From NCBI GenBank assembly GCA_910579015.1, contig CAJTRO010000039.1, forward strand, positions 284 to 32,089: a stretch of 31,806 bases of DNA. Direction: 5' to 3'. Under the pieces are notes generated by a model. It made no database searches, was not told where the DNA came from, and saw only the letters and a program-made list of their open reading frames with translations. Made by a program: the position numbers and the translations under genes. This stretch comes from an uncultured Dorea sp. (GTDB lineage Bacteria > Bacillota_A > Clostridia > Lachnospirales > Lachnospiraceae). Positions within the stretch are counted from its first letter, which is position 1. Every line of letters starts with the position of its first letter. Below, piece after piece: positions 1-7,754 of the stretch.

Positions 1-26
1 AAAGTTGTCCCTCTTTAATGCTTCCG

Positions 27-360
27 GTTTCCGTCCCCTCTCGGGGTATCTATTTTCCAAATAAATGACAATAAAGAATCATAAAAACTGAATAACAATG
101 TTTCCGTCCCCTCTCGGGGTATCTATTTTCCAAATACGGAACGTATAAAGGAGGATAAAGAAATGTATAACAGTTTCCGTCCCCTCTCGGGGTATCTATT
201 TTCCAAATAGGTGATTATATGCCATCTGGTATTGAAGTAACCAAACAAGTTTCCGTCCCCTCTCGGGGTATCTATTTTCCAAATAAAAGTTTAGATTTAA
301 TAATGGTTGTGTAAGTCGGTATTGTTTCCGTCCCCTCTCGGGGTATCTATTTTCCAAATA
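27..360 (-). CRISPR. Type III-A CRISPR array, five repeats, truncated by the left window edge
   Basis: Five identical 37-nt repeats lie at 27-63, 100-136, 173-209, 249-285 and 324-360, separated by spacers of 36, 36, 39 and 38 nt. Bases 1-26 look like part of a further spacer, so the array continues to the left. The crRNA strand is minus: read that way the repeat ends in CCCCGAGAGGGGACGGAAAC, in which CCCC-GAGA-GGGG forms a hairpin and the last eight bases, ACGGAAAC, are a classic Csm-type crRNA 5' handle. The leader and the csm genes lie on the right and read toward the array on the same strand, so 324-360 is the leader-proximal (youngest) repeat. No repeat is degenerate in the visible part. 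Confidence 0.97.
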
Positions 361-526
361 CTACCTTCCGCAACCCTTACAAATTCTAGCTCTTCTCATG
401 CGTTTGCGGGGTAAAACCTGGATTCTATTTAACTTTACCCAGATATACACCACAAACACATGATTTTCATTGTATTTACTGACTGCGGGGCAAAATTATT
501 CTTCTTTCAGTATCTACACTACTAAA
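361..526 (-). promoter_or_regulatory. CRISPR leader between csm5 and the first repeat
   Basis: This AT-rich 166-bp stretch separates the csm5 stop codon from the leader-proximal repeat and has no convincing coding frame. On the + strand it contains two near-identical 12-mers, TGCGGGGTAAAA (405-416) and TGCGGGGCAAAA (484-495), 79 bp apart, which could be protein-binding or adaptation elements. A weak promoter for the pre-crRNA may lie in its middle (minus strand TTGTGG, 17 bp, TTAAAT), but this is a poor match. Read-through from the csm operon is equally possible, since no terminator is visible after csm5. Confidence 0.6.
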
Positions 527-1651
527 TCAAATTGATACGGCTTCTATTTTTCCCATTCCCATATCATACAAACGTCCGTCATAATAAGTACATTTACATA
601 CATGCGGGGCTGCTCTTAAAGAAATATCTTTATTATGCTTATGTATACTATAATTCTTGCCTAATGTATTCTTGAAAATTGCATCTGTTATTCTCACGGC
701 GTCATTTTTGAAAACGGGATAGATAATTGTTTTTGATAAGAAACCACACCCGCCTCCGAGCCACACTATGCCTTTTTCCTCCGAGCCTCTTCGAAAACGG
801 GAATAAAAATTTCTATACATGTTTTGCTGGAAGTCTTCTAATGCATCGAGGATAATATCTATCGTATATTTGCATTGCGTCCTGTCGATAGAAATCTCAA
901 AGCTAATCTCCGTATCTGGAATCAAAGCTTCTTTCAAAATCGGCAGTGGCTTTTCCTTTCCATCAAGTGTATAATCTATTTTTTGGCTCAAAGTCAGGCT
1001 CTTTAAAGAAATAGGTTTGCTGTCACTGACAATCAACCCAGACAGGCAAGAGTTCACTGCATTTCCTTTTTTCTTCTCATCACGCCCTAATGTATGAAAC
1101 GCCATAGTTTCCAAATCGGAAGTCTCTCTCGACAAGCATTGATCCCTTTTCGCAAATTGTCTTACATTGTTCTTAATACTTGTGCACACTTCCCTGTACT
1201 TCTCCGGATTTTGCTTAATCTCATAGGCTAACAACGCAGTTCTGATCATCCCCTTCAGGCTGCTTCCTGGTATGAAAGGCAGACCATATGCGTCTTTTGT
1301 TATACACATGATTTCTTTGGTTCTTACTTGTCTTCCTACAGGCGAACCTGAAAGTGCATCTCCCGAATCCAGCTCATATCTTTTCCAACGCTGATAATCC
1401 TTCTTCTGAAAACCATGCTTCTTCAGCCATATTCCGAGATCTGTCTGCTCATTTAACATATATTTTATGTATTCCTTTTCCAAACCAGCTTTACAGATGT
1501 CTGTATACATCTTTATCAGATCTGGAATTATGACTTTATGATCCCAGAGAAGATTAATATATTCTTTCTTACCAATCTTCTCTCCATTTCCTACATGAAT
1601 CGGAGACAGCGCTCTTATCTTAATCTTATATCTTTTTATAAATTCGTCCAT
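527..1651 (-). CDS. csm5: Type III-A CRISPR RAMP protein Csm5
   Basis: Csm5 caps the 3' end of the crRNA in the Csm interference complex and helps crRNA maturation. The roughly 374-residue product begins with a RAMP-type strand and the motif LSPIHVGNGEKIG, contains PFIPGSSLKGMIRTALL near residue 130 (the GxxLKG-type element shared by Csm3 and Csm5), and has a glycine-rich WLGGGCGF segment toward the C-terminus. It is the last cas gene before the leader. I prefer the ATG at 1651, because GGGGGTG sits at ribosome-site distance and overlaps the csm4 stop; a GTG two codons upstream (1657) would overlap the csm4 stop as GTGA. The order csm4-csm5-array is standard for III-A loci. Confidence 0.93.
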   Translation of the reverse strand: MDEFIKRYKIKIRALSPIHVGNGEKIGKKEYINLLWDHKVIIPDLIKMYTDICKAGLEKEYIKYMLNEQTDLGIWLKKHGFQKKDYQRWKRYELDSGDALSGSPVGRQVRTKEIMCITKDAYGLPFIPGSSLKGMIRTALLAYEIKQNPEKYREVCTSIKNNVRQFAKRDQCLSRETSDLETMAFHTLGRDEKKKGNAVNSCLSGLIVSDSKPISLKSLTLSQKIDYTLDGKEKPLPILKEALIPDTEISFEISIDRTQCKYTIDIILDALEDFQQNMYRNFYSRFRRGSEEKGIVWLGGGCGFLSKTIIYPVFKNDAVRITDAIFKNTLGKNYSIHKHNKDISLRAAPHVCKCTYYDGRLYDMGMGKIEAVSI

Positions 1652-1653
1652 TT

Positions 1654-2565
1654 TCACACCCCCATAAACATGGGCTTTGCATAACGATAAACAGGATGAC
1701 TTCCGCCCTCCGACACATCATATATATCTCCATCAAAGCAATTTACAAAATAAGATCCCGCCATAAATACATACATATCTTTCTTTTTACGTTGTTCATC
1801 TGCATATTTATCGGACGAGACAAATCCTGATCTCTTTTCCAGCAGATACGTTGCACCCTCCAATGACTTTTCCAGTTCTTCATCTCTTGGAAGCGCCGTT
1901 GACAGAAGCAATTTACCATCTGACGATTTTTCCAGATATTTCAGTAAAACCTCTGTTTTCTTTCCTGCTTTCCTTAACTCAAATCTTCCTAAACCTCTTG
2001 ACTTCTCTCCGCCTATTCCAGAATATGAAACAGCCTCCAAAAGTTCTTCTGCCAGTCTCTTCTCTTCTTCCTCTGCATAGGATACAATTACATACAGACC
2101 ATTTCCCGGATTAAAATGAAATATCCCCACATGAAATGGCTGTGCATCTCCTACCTTACGTACCGCCGCCATCATACGCTGCTGAAATATCCCCAAATCC
2201 TTCATTGGATCTTGTTCCAGACTCATTCTGCCGTCAAGAAATTCCTCCAGACGCTCCACCGGAAGATACTTTAATTTCTTATACTTCTTCTTTTCCTCAG
2301 AGTCACCATGCTTCGCCGATTCTATATACCGCATTGGTTTCGGAATCATATACTGGTCTCTTACACAGGGAAGGGCATCCGAAATCCTCAGGCCCCCGGT
2401 CTTCACACTTTCGTAAAATCTCTTTGCTGTCCCATATTTCAAAGCTTCTATATACATTGCTGAGAACAATGCATCCGCCCGAAACACATAATCACTGTCG
2501 TTTAACATTCCTTTTCCAAAATGAACCCCTGATGTAAATTCCAATTTATAGATAGAATAATTCAT
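1654..2565 (-). CDS. csm4: Type III-A CRISPR RAMP protein Csm4
   Basis: Csm4 is the Cas5-like RAMP that holds the 5' handle of the crRNA and docks onto Cas10. The 303-residue product has the family's N-terminal pattern (FTSGVHFGKG, then DYVFRADALFSAMY) and a glycine-rich loop GIGGEKSRGLGRF near residue 185, as expected for a Csm4 of about 300 residues. The ATG follows GAGGTG, which lies at the very end of csm3, two bases upstream of this gene's start region, so translation is probably coupled. The stop codon overlaps the region used to start csm5. Confidence 0.94.
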   Translation of the reverse strand: MNYSIYKLEFTSGVHFGKGMLNDSDYVFRADALFSAMYIEALKYGTAKRFYESVKTGGLRISDALPCVRDQYMIPKPMRYIESAKHGDSEEKKKYKKLKYLPVERLEEFLDGRMSLEQDPMKDLGIFQQRMMAAVRKVGDAQPFHVGIFHFNPGNGLYVIVSYAEEEEKRLAEELLEAVSYSGIGGEKSRGLGRFELRKAGKKTEVLLKYLEKSSDGKLLLSTALPRDEELEKSLEGATYLLEKRSGFVSSDKYADEQRKKKDMYVFMAGSYFVNCFDGDIYDVSEGGSHPVYRYAKPMFMGV

Positions 2566-2567
2566 TT

Positions 2568-3224
2568 TTACACCTCATTTAACAAACCCTGGCACTCATT
2601 TAGTATCTCCTCCGAAATATCTCCAATCAATACCTCCAATTCTAATTCTTTAAATCTGACTTTACCATATCCCCTTGAACCATTTCCGCCGAGATAATCG
2701 TATTCTAACAATCTGAGGCCGTCTCTTATAATTTCGAAATCCATTTTCATCTTTTCTTCCGTGTCCATCTCATAGATAAGATCCAATGGAAATTCCGCCC
2801 CTCTTATTACACGCTCAATCTGCCTTGGATTCGCAACAGCTGTCGTCCTCTTAATACTATTTTCAAATTTCACTTCTGTACTGCTCGTCAACCCCTGTTG
2901 TTTTAATTCATCCCAGTTTGACATGATCATATCTGAGAATAAAATCCGGCTGCACCTTATATTTTCCTTTTTTGCACTTCCGAAAAGATCTATCAGGCAC
3001 GGCGCATCATTATCTGGTTCAACTACCGCTGTATTGTATTTTTTTGCCAGCAATGCCCTCATCTTCCCTTTCAGGCTGCTTCCTGGTATCATGGGCAGTC
3101 TGCTGCGTACATCTCTGACTACCGGAGAATCAACTGCACCAATCGCAGAAAACGCGCTGGATCCTCCAATGTGCATTCCGGTAAGGACTTCTATCTTCCC
3201 TGATATTCTCACTTTTGTAATCAT
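2568..3224 (-). CDS. csm3: Type III-A backbone RAMP and target-RNA nuclease Csm3
   Basis: Csm3 forms the repeated backbone of the Csm filament and cuts bound target RNA every six nucleotides. The 218-residue product shows the diagnostic N-terminus TGMHIGGSSAFSAIGAVDSP. The aspartate of AVDSP is residue 32, aligning with the catalytic D32/D33 of characterised Csm3 proteins, so RNA cleavage should be intact. MIPGSSLKGKMRALL follows near residue 46, and a glycine-rich YLGGNGSRGYGKV lies in the C-terminal third. The ribosome site GGGAGG precedes the ATG by eight bases, and the gene starts 12 bp after the csm2 stop. The position that is Asp in the GGSDAF motif of S. thermophilus Csm3 is Ser here. 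Confidence 0.97.
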   Translation of the reverse strand: MITKVRISGKIEVLTGMHIGGSSAFSAIGAVDSPVVRDVRSRLPMIPGSSLKGKMRALLAKKYNTAVVEPDNDAPCLIDLFGSAKKENIRCSRILFSDMIMSNWDELKQQGLTSSTEVKFENSIKRTTAVANPRQIERVIRGAEFPLDLIYEMDTEEKMKMDFEIIRDGLRLLEYDYLGGNGSRGYGKVRFKELELEVLIGDISEEILNECQGLLNEV

Positions 3225-3236
3225 ATTTTTTCCTCC

Positions 3237-3629
3237 CTACTCATCTCTTTTTCCTTTAAATTTCCGGAATGCCACCAGTGCTTCCACATATCTGCTGAAC
3301 AGTATAAACTGCTGCTTACTGTCTTTAATCTCATCCAGACATTCCAGTATTCTTCCTTTTTCAACCAGATTCTTAACTCCTGGTTCACGTCCCGCTTCAT
3401 AGACAAATCGGATCTTCAGATACCGGATACGCCCCGTTATATCCGCAGGAAGTTTTTCTCCCTTTATGTGCATCACATCATTATAAATATCTGCCGTCAT
3501 TGCCAATAGGTTTCTTATCTTGGAAGTTGTTACAATCGGTATCTCTCTGCCTCTTTTATCCCTTATCTGCAACAATTCATTGATTGTCTGTTCTGCCAGG
3601 ATATCATAACTGTCATCTGTCAATATCAT
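3237..3629 (-). CDS. csm2: Type III-A small subunit Csm2
   Basis: Csm2 is the small helical subunit that lines the inner (belly) filament of the Csm complex and stabilises crRNA-target pairing. The product is 130 residues from the chosen ATG. It is predicted to be mostly helical and lysine/arginine rich, with the family-like segment GRIRYLKIRFVYEAGRE. The start at 3629 is supported by AAGGAGGAAGAAAG immediately upstream and by a 4-bp ATGA overlap with the cas10 stop. A longer frame reaching 3695 would run deep into cas10 and has no ribosome site. Position between cas10 and csm3 is the conserved III-A order. Confidence 0.93.
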   Translation of the reverse strand: MILTDDSYDILAEQTINELLQIRDKRGREIPIVTTSKIRNLLAMTADIYNDVMHIKGEKLPADITGRIRYLKIRFVYEAGREPGVKNLVEKGRILECLDEIKDSKQQFILFSRYVEALVAFRKFKGKRDE

Positions 3630-5938
3630 CTTTCTTCCTCCTTCTCCCTGTTCAGATAAATATACAGATAGATTGCCGTGATGACTTCCCTGCAATCCTG
3701 TTGATCATCTGCCCATTTGTACATTTTTCGCGAAAACTGTTCATACGCTTCCTTTTGTTTCTGCGGGCGTGCCCGCTCTGGTTCCATTCGCGACAGGAAA
3801 TATACATATCTTGCCCTGTTGAACCTCTCTTCCTGTCTGTTACGCAAAAGTTCCAGCACATGATATAAAAACGCCTTCCCATATCCTTCTGTCACAGCAA
3901 AAAATGAAGCTATTTCGCAGAATTTATCACCTATTACTCTATCCACAAAAATATCCCATGAGTACGTCCCGTTTTCATCGAATAAAGTAACTGCATTCTT
4001 ACCATCTACATTCTTTGATAATTCTTCCAGCCTCGCCGTCTCGCCTGCCATAATATTCACCGGATATCCCGGACTATAGATACCGATGCCGCCAGAAATA
4101 GTTAATGTATTCTGGGTAAATCTGGACAGCGCCTTTCGTATATCTACAAAACTCTCTATAATATCGTTCCATGCTCCGACGAGAAAGATATCATCACCGC
4201 CCGAATATACAATTGCCGCCTTCCGCTTTCCGGCTTGTCCCAGACACCGGCTTTCTCCCTTCTCCAAAATCTGATTTATATAGCATTTGAAAAACAGAGA
4301 AAGCTGACGCGACAAAGCAGCGGTCCTTGACAGAGTAACATACTTTTCTTCACCGCCTTCTCTGCAAAAACCATACACAAATGCCTTTCCAAGATTATCT
4401 ACATCAGCCCGCAGAACTCCAAGCCTTTCAACTCCTTCTGCACCTGCCGCAAACTGTTCAAATGTATCACCCGTTGCATAATCGCCAATCCAAAGCTTCG
4501 ATGCAACCTCTTTGCCAGTATAGATCCGGTTCTTTGCATACGCCCGCACATAAGAACTGCTTTCCATTCTGGCTCTCAACTCTTCCTTCGTGTCTGCAAC
4601 CAAAAACCTGCCTCCTGGAAGCGGTAAAGCATCCTTTACCTCACAATTTAACACAGTAAAAAATTCCTGCTTTAAAATCCCTTCCGACATCTTATGAAGC
4701 GCCGCGCATACTGAGCATCTTCCTTCTGGATCAACCGCGCTCATTTTCCTGCACACAATACATTCCCGATGCCCCTTATGCTTTCTTGCGTTCAAAAACC
4801 GGATATCCGCTGCATCATATCTGTGCAGCTTCTTTCTGGAAATTATTTTTGACATATGAAGATAAAGCTTTGCATAACTGCCCTCAGGCTCATTTTTCAA
4901 ATCATTGGCACTACATTCCACATATCCGCCCGCAACATACAGCGCCGTTCCAAATTCTTCAAGAAACCACTTATTTGTTCTCTTCTCCTGCCCTTCAACC
5001 ATCCTCTTCACAGCTTGGGTATTCGGAAGAAGCATATAACAATGTCCTCCTCCCTGACAGATCAGATTCGCCCTTGACAAGGACAACTCAGACAATAACT
5101 CATCTATCATGTGTTCCATCAATATTTCCAGATAAAAACTTCTTGCCCGCAGATTTTTCAACGCGCCTTTGCTCGCTGTTGTATAGATAAAATCTTGTAT
5201 GCCTGAGATATCCATAGAATATAGCAAAAACATCTTCTGTCCATAGTTTTCCTTCGCATGGGTATAAAGCATTTCTCTGTAATCTTCTATCTGCTGTTGT
5301 TCCAGATACTGTTCGATACATTGTGCCGCAGCAGCCGTTATCTTCATATGGTCATACAGTGATATATCTGCCATCTCTCTCTTTGAAGTTGACGAAGGGA
5401 TATAAGACAAATTTGCTTCCAAAACCGACAACAAAGAATTAATATAGCCTTCTGTAATTGAAATCCCGCGCAAATTATCGGTTATATTATGAATAATCTC
5501 CTTATAGAAGCCTTCATCCATAGTAACGGGTTCATCCGTCGGAAAATTAATTCCTCTGTCCGCGTCCAACACCTGTCTTGCATAATGCTTCTGTTCCTGA
5601 TTGCCATTCAAAATATTAAATACGCTTGCAAGCGGAAGTTCTCTGTCAAACCCGTCTTCCTGCTCCAGGCCATCCCGCCGGTCAGCCGACGCCGCCACAT
5701 TATCTGCAAAATAAGTAATATAAGAAAGGTCTCTTTTCTCCAAAGATGCGTTCTTTATATTTGTGCTATGATGGAACAAAACACAATGCAAGATTTCTTC
5801 ATCCCTAATCTCTGTTTCATTTTTCAAATAGTCATATCCACTCTGACTGTGATTTCTGCCGTCACCGCTTCTATAAACCACTTTTCCAATGTCGTGCAGC
5901 AGGCTCCCAATCACAAGCTTTATCTGTTTTTCAGTCAA
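3626..5938 (-). CDS. cas10: Cas10/Csm1, HD nuclease and cyclic-oligoadenylate synthase
   Basis: This is the large subunit of the III-A complex. When target RNA binds, Cas10 cleaves single-stranded DNA through its HD domain and makes cyclic oligoadenylates through its Palm domain. The 770-residue product has LLHDIGK (H15, D16) at the N-terminus, a first Palm domain beginning near SMDISGIQDF (residue 241), a zinc ribbon with C393, C396, C408 and C411, and a second Palm with the intact cyclase motif YSGGDD (residues 579-583). It ends in a helical D4 domain. All catalytic motifs are present. The start is TTG at 5938, supported by GAGG eight to nine bases upstream; upstream ATGs are in other frames that stop at once. 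The stop overlaps the csm2 ATG. Confidence 0.97.
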   Translation of the reverse strand: MTEKQIKLVIGSLLHDIGKVVYRSGDGRNHSQSGYDYLKNETEIRDEEILHCVLFHHSTNIKNASLEKRDLSYITYFADNVAASADRRDGLEQEDGFDRELPLASVFNILNGNQEQKHYARQVLDADRGINFPTDEPVTMDEGFYKEIIHNITDNLRGISITEGYINSLLSVLEANLSYIPSSTSKREMADISLYDHMKITAAAAQCIEQYLEQQQIEDYREMLYTHAKENYGQKMFLLYSMDISGIQDFIYTTASKGALKNLRARSFYLEILMEHMIDELLSELSLSRANLICQGGGHCYMLLPNTQAVKRMVEGQEKRTNKWFLEEFGTALYVAGGYVECSANDLKNEPEGSYAKLYLHMSKIISRKKLHRYDAADIRFLNARKHKGHRECIVCRKMSAVDPEGRCSVCAALHKMSEGILKQEFFTVLNCEVKDALPLPGGRFLVADTKEELRARMESSSYVRAYAKNRIYTGKEVASKLWIGDYATGDTFEQFAAGAEGVERLGVLRADVDNLGKAFVYGFCREGGEEKYVTLSRTAALSRQLSLFFKCYINQILEKGESRCLGQAGKRKAAIVYSGGDDIFLVGAWNDIIESFVDIRKALSRFTQNTLTISGGIGIYSPGYPVNIMAGETARLEELSKNVDGKNAVTLFDENGTYSWDIFVDRVIGDKFCEIASFFAVTEGYGKAFLYHVLELLRNRQEERFNRARYVYFLSRMEPERARPQKQKEAYEQFSRKMYKWADDQQDCREVITAIYLYIYLNREKEEER

Positions 5939-5986
5939 TTCCGTATCCCTCGCATTCCATTCTTACTCATATTAATCATGTACATT

Positions 5987-6718
5987 CTAAGAAATTATCC
6001 GGTATGCCCCCATTCCCAACGAAGCCTTGATCCCTACGCCCGAATATGTACCAAACCTCAGCAATAAATCTGCAAAATCCGTCATCGTCTGTGTTCCTGT
6101 CATCTTAATTGTAATCTTCCCTATAAAAGAAGGAATCTTCACACCCTCCATATAAAAATAGACACTTTTAAGATCATACCTGACAATCTCCGTATTTTCA
6201 CAAAGCTGTTCCAACGCTTCTTCATCAATCATACATTCCTCTTTTACAACCGCGTCATATTTATTCATCAGGCTTTGGAATATACATCTGATATCCGGAT
6301 AAAACAGATAACGCCCTCTCTGTCTGAATGCTGTCGGTGTAACAAAATGAATCTCCGTATATCTGCCGCTTCTTCTTTCATAGAATCGTTCCAGTAACTC
6401 TTTTTGCCTCATGATACGATAGTCTTTTTCTACAATAGAAATCTGCAATCCCCGCTTTTTTATTTCCAATACTTCCAGCTTCAGAAGTGTCTCGTTCATC
6501 ATATACTGTACGGCTGTTTCATCCATACAACATACGATCCAATGCCATTCTTTTTCTCTTTTTTCCAGATGCTGTGTAAATGGATGTAACTGCGAATTAT
6601 GAAGATATCCTGCATATTCCTGTGATATCAATTCCATTATCGCGCCATGAAACAGCGAGGACATCTGATAAGATAACTCTTCCGTACATTTTAATCTCAT
6701 GTCCAATCTTGCTAACAT
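5987..6718 (-). CDS. cas6: CRISPR pre-crRNA endoribonuclease Cas6
   Basis: Cas6 cuts pre-crRNA within the repeat, here to leave an eight-base 5' handle. The 243-residue product has the N-terminal pattern seen in Firmicute Cas6 proteins (FHGAIMELI, then YAGYLHNSQLHPFTQ, residues 23-48, a candidate source of the catalytic histidine) and ends in the signature glycine-rich loop GVGIKASLGMGAYRI. The ATG at 6718 follows GGGGGTG, the same unusual ribosome site seen before csm5. A frame extending to a TTG at 6787 has no ribosome site. It is the first gene of the cas operon, and a 48-bp gap separates it from cas10. Confidence 0.94.
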   Translation of the reverse strand: MLARLDMRLKCTEELSYQMSSLFHGAIMELISQEYAGYLHNSQLHPFTQHLEKREKEWHWIVCCMDETAVQYMMNETLLKLEVLEIKKRGLQISIVEKDYRIMRQKELLERFYERRSGRYTEIHFVTPTAFRQRGRYLFYPDIRCIFQSLMNKYDAVVKEECMIDEEALEQLCENTEIVRYDLKSVYFYMEGVKIPSFIGKITIKMTGTQTMTDFADLLLRFGTYSGVGIKASLGMGAYRIIS

Positions 6719-6854
6719 CTTATCTGCACCCCCATAACTTCTTCGACAAATCTGGTTTTTCCTATTACTTCTTCTATATCTCTCCAAATCATAACTATAC
6801 TATACCACAATGCTATGCTTTAAAACAGAGAAATCAATCAAATAAGACGTTCCA
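6719..6854 (-). promoter_or_regulatory. Intergenic region with probable cas operon promoter
   Basis: This gap lies between yqeC and cas6 and is clearly more AT-rich than the upstream genes. On the minus strand two overlapping TATAGT hexamers (6804-6799 and 6799-6794) are possible -10 elements; the best -35 is a weak TTAAAG at about 18 bp. No terminator with a T-run is visible after yqeC, so read-through from yqeC cannot be excluded. Confidence 0.35.
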
Positions 6855-7679
6855 TTATCTTCCCACAACCACCGTCCTGACTTCCCTCATTCCACAGCAT
6901 CCCCTGATCCGCTCCATCTCCTTCCACACCTCAAGGGCCGTCCTTCTTCGCTCTTCTGTATCCGCCTTATTCAAGACAACCCTGTACTGTATGTCTTCGG
7001 CAACACCTTTTCGTCCCCCGTGACAGCTAAGTGCAAGAGCCGCGATGTCACGCGCCTCAAGCCTGTCCTTTACATCTTTGTGAAGGAATTCTGCCATCCG
7101 CTCTGCCCGAAAGCCCGCATCCCGAATCTTCTGCCCCAGGGCATCCAGTCCATATACCGCCAGAACACAAGTCTCACACCCGGCAAATACCGGTTCATGC
7201 TCTGCCGGAATCTTCACGGGAAGCATCCGGGCCCCGTCCGCCTCTATCAACACCGGACACCCAAAATCCAGGACTTTCTCAAGGATATCCGGCAAAAGAG
7301 CCCTGATCTTCTCTGACCTTGCTCCTCTATTGTGTACATTCTCCCCTGTCTCAAGATCCGGCGCCAGCGTCGGCGCTGTCTCCGCCTCTGCACCTGCGAT
7401 CACATATCCTTCCCGTCTCTGCACCCGTAAGATCTCTTTTGCAGACGGATCCACAAGGAACTTCTCTGTGTTCTCTTTCTTCATATGTGTCGTCGTGATA
7501 ATGACAGACTGCCGTCCAAGCGCCAGATATTCTTCTGCAAGCCTCTTGAGTACCGTAGTTTTCCCGCCTGCACCAACAGCCGCAATCCTTGGCTCTGATC
7601 CCGTAATATCAACGAGGGACAAAGCCTCAAGGAGCATATTATGCTCCCTGAGCTGTCCCTCTCTGATCTCTGCTATCAT
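6855..7679 (-). CDS. yqeC: Selenium-dependent molybdenum hydroxylase accessory protein YqeC
   Basis: YqeC proteins are P-loop proteins associated with selenium-dependent molybdenum hydroxylases (xanthine dehydrogenase-type enzymes); the exact reaction is not settled. The 274-residue product has a Walker-A-like VGAGGKTT at residues 35-42, a THM motif after the next strand, the family motif LIEADGAR near residue 144, and VVLNKAD near the C-terminus. I place the start at the ATG at 7679, six bases after GAGG; the ATG two codons upstream touches the ribosome site. It lies 55 bp downstream of the hybrid kinase on the same strand. No hydroxylase, selD or yqeB-type gene is in the window, so its partners are elsewhere. 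Confidence 0.85.
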   Translation of the reverse strand: MIAEIREGQLREHNMLLEALSLVDITGSEPRIAAVGAGGKTTVLKRLAEEYLALGRQSVIITTTHMKKENTEKFLVDPSAKEILRVQRREGYVIAGAEAETAPTLAPDLETGENVHNRGARSEKIRALLPDILEKVLDFGCPVLIEADGARMLPVKIPAEHEPVFAGCETCVLAVYGLDALGQKIRDAGFRAERMAEFLHKDVKDRLEARDIAALALSCHGGRKGVAEDIQYRVVLNKADTEERRRTALEVWKEMERIRGCCGMREVRTVVVGR

Positions 7680-7690
7680 ATTCATCCTCT

Positions 7691-7754
7691 ATATCTTATC
7701 CAGATATCTCATCCAATCTCTTATCCAAATATCCTTATCCAAGTATCTTATCCA
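7691..7754 (-). repeat. Degenerate TGGATAAG minisatellite, five units
   Basis: Five imperfect 12-14-bp units (7691-7702, 7703-7715, 7716-7727, 7728-7741, 7742-7754) repeat the minus-strand core TGGATAAGATAT. The first units encode the last codons and stop of the hybrid kinase; the rest fill the gap to yqeC. The array seems to have grown out of the coding sequence for the kinase's DKIL tail. Confidence 0.75.

Noticed and set aside
3630..3695. Longer csm2 frame reaching into cas10
   Set aside because: The ATG at 3629 has a strong AGGAGG site and an ATGA overlap with cas10; the extra residues do not look like Csm2.
5489..6067. Long + strand open frame of 192 codons over the cas10/cas6 junction
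   Set aside because: It is antisense to two well-supported cas genes, lacks recognisable domains and has no ribosome site.
6719..6787. N-terminal extension of cas6 to a TTG start
   Set aside because: No ribosome site, and the internal ATG at 6718 has GGGGGTG at proper distance and gives a normal Cas6 N-terminus.
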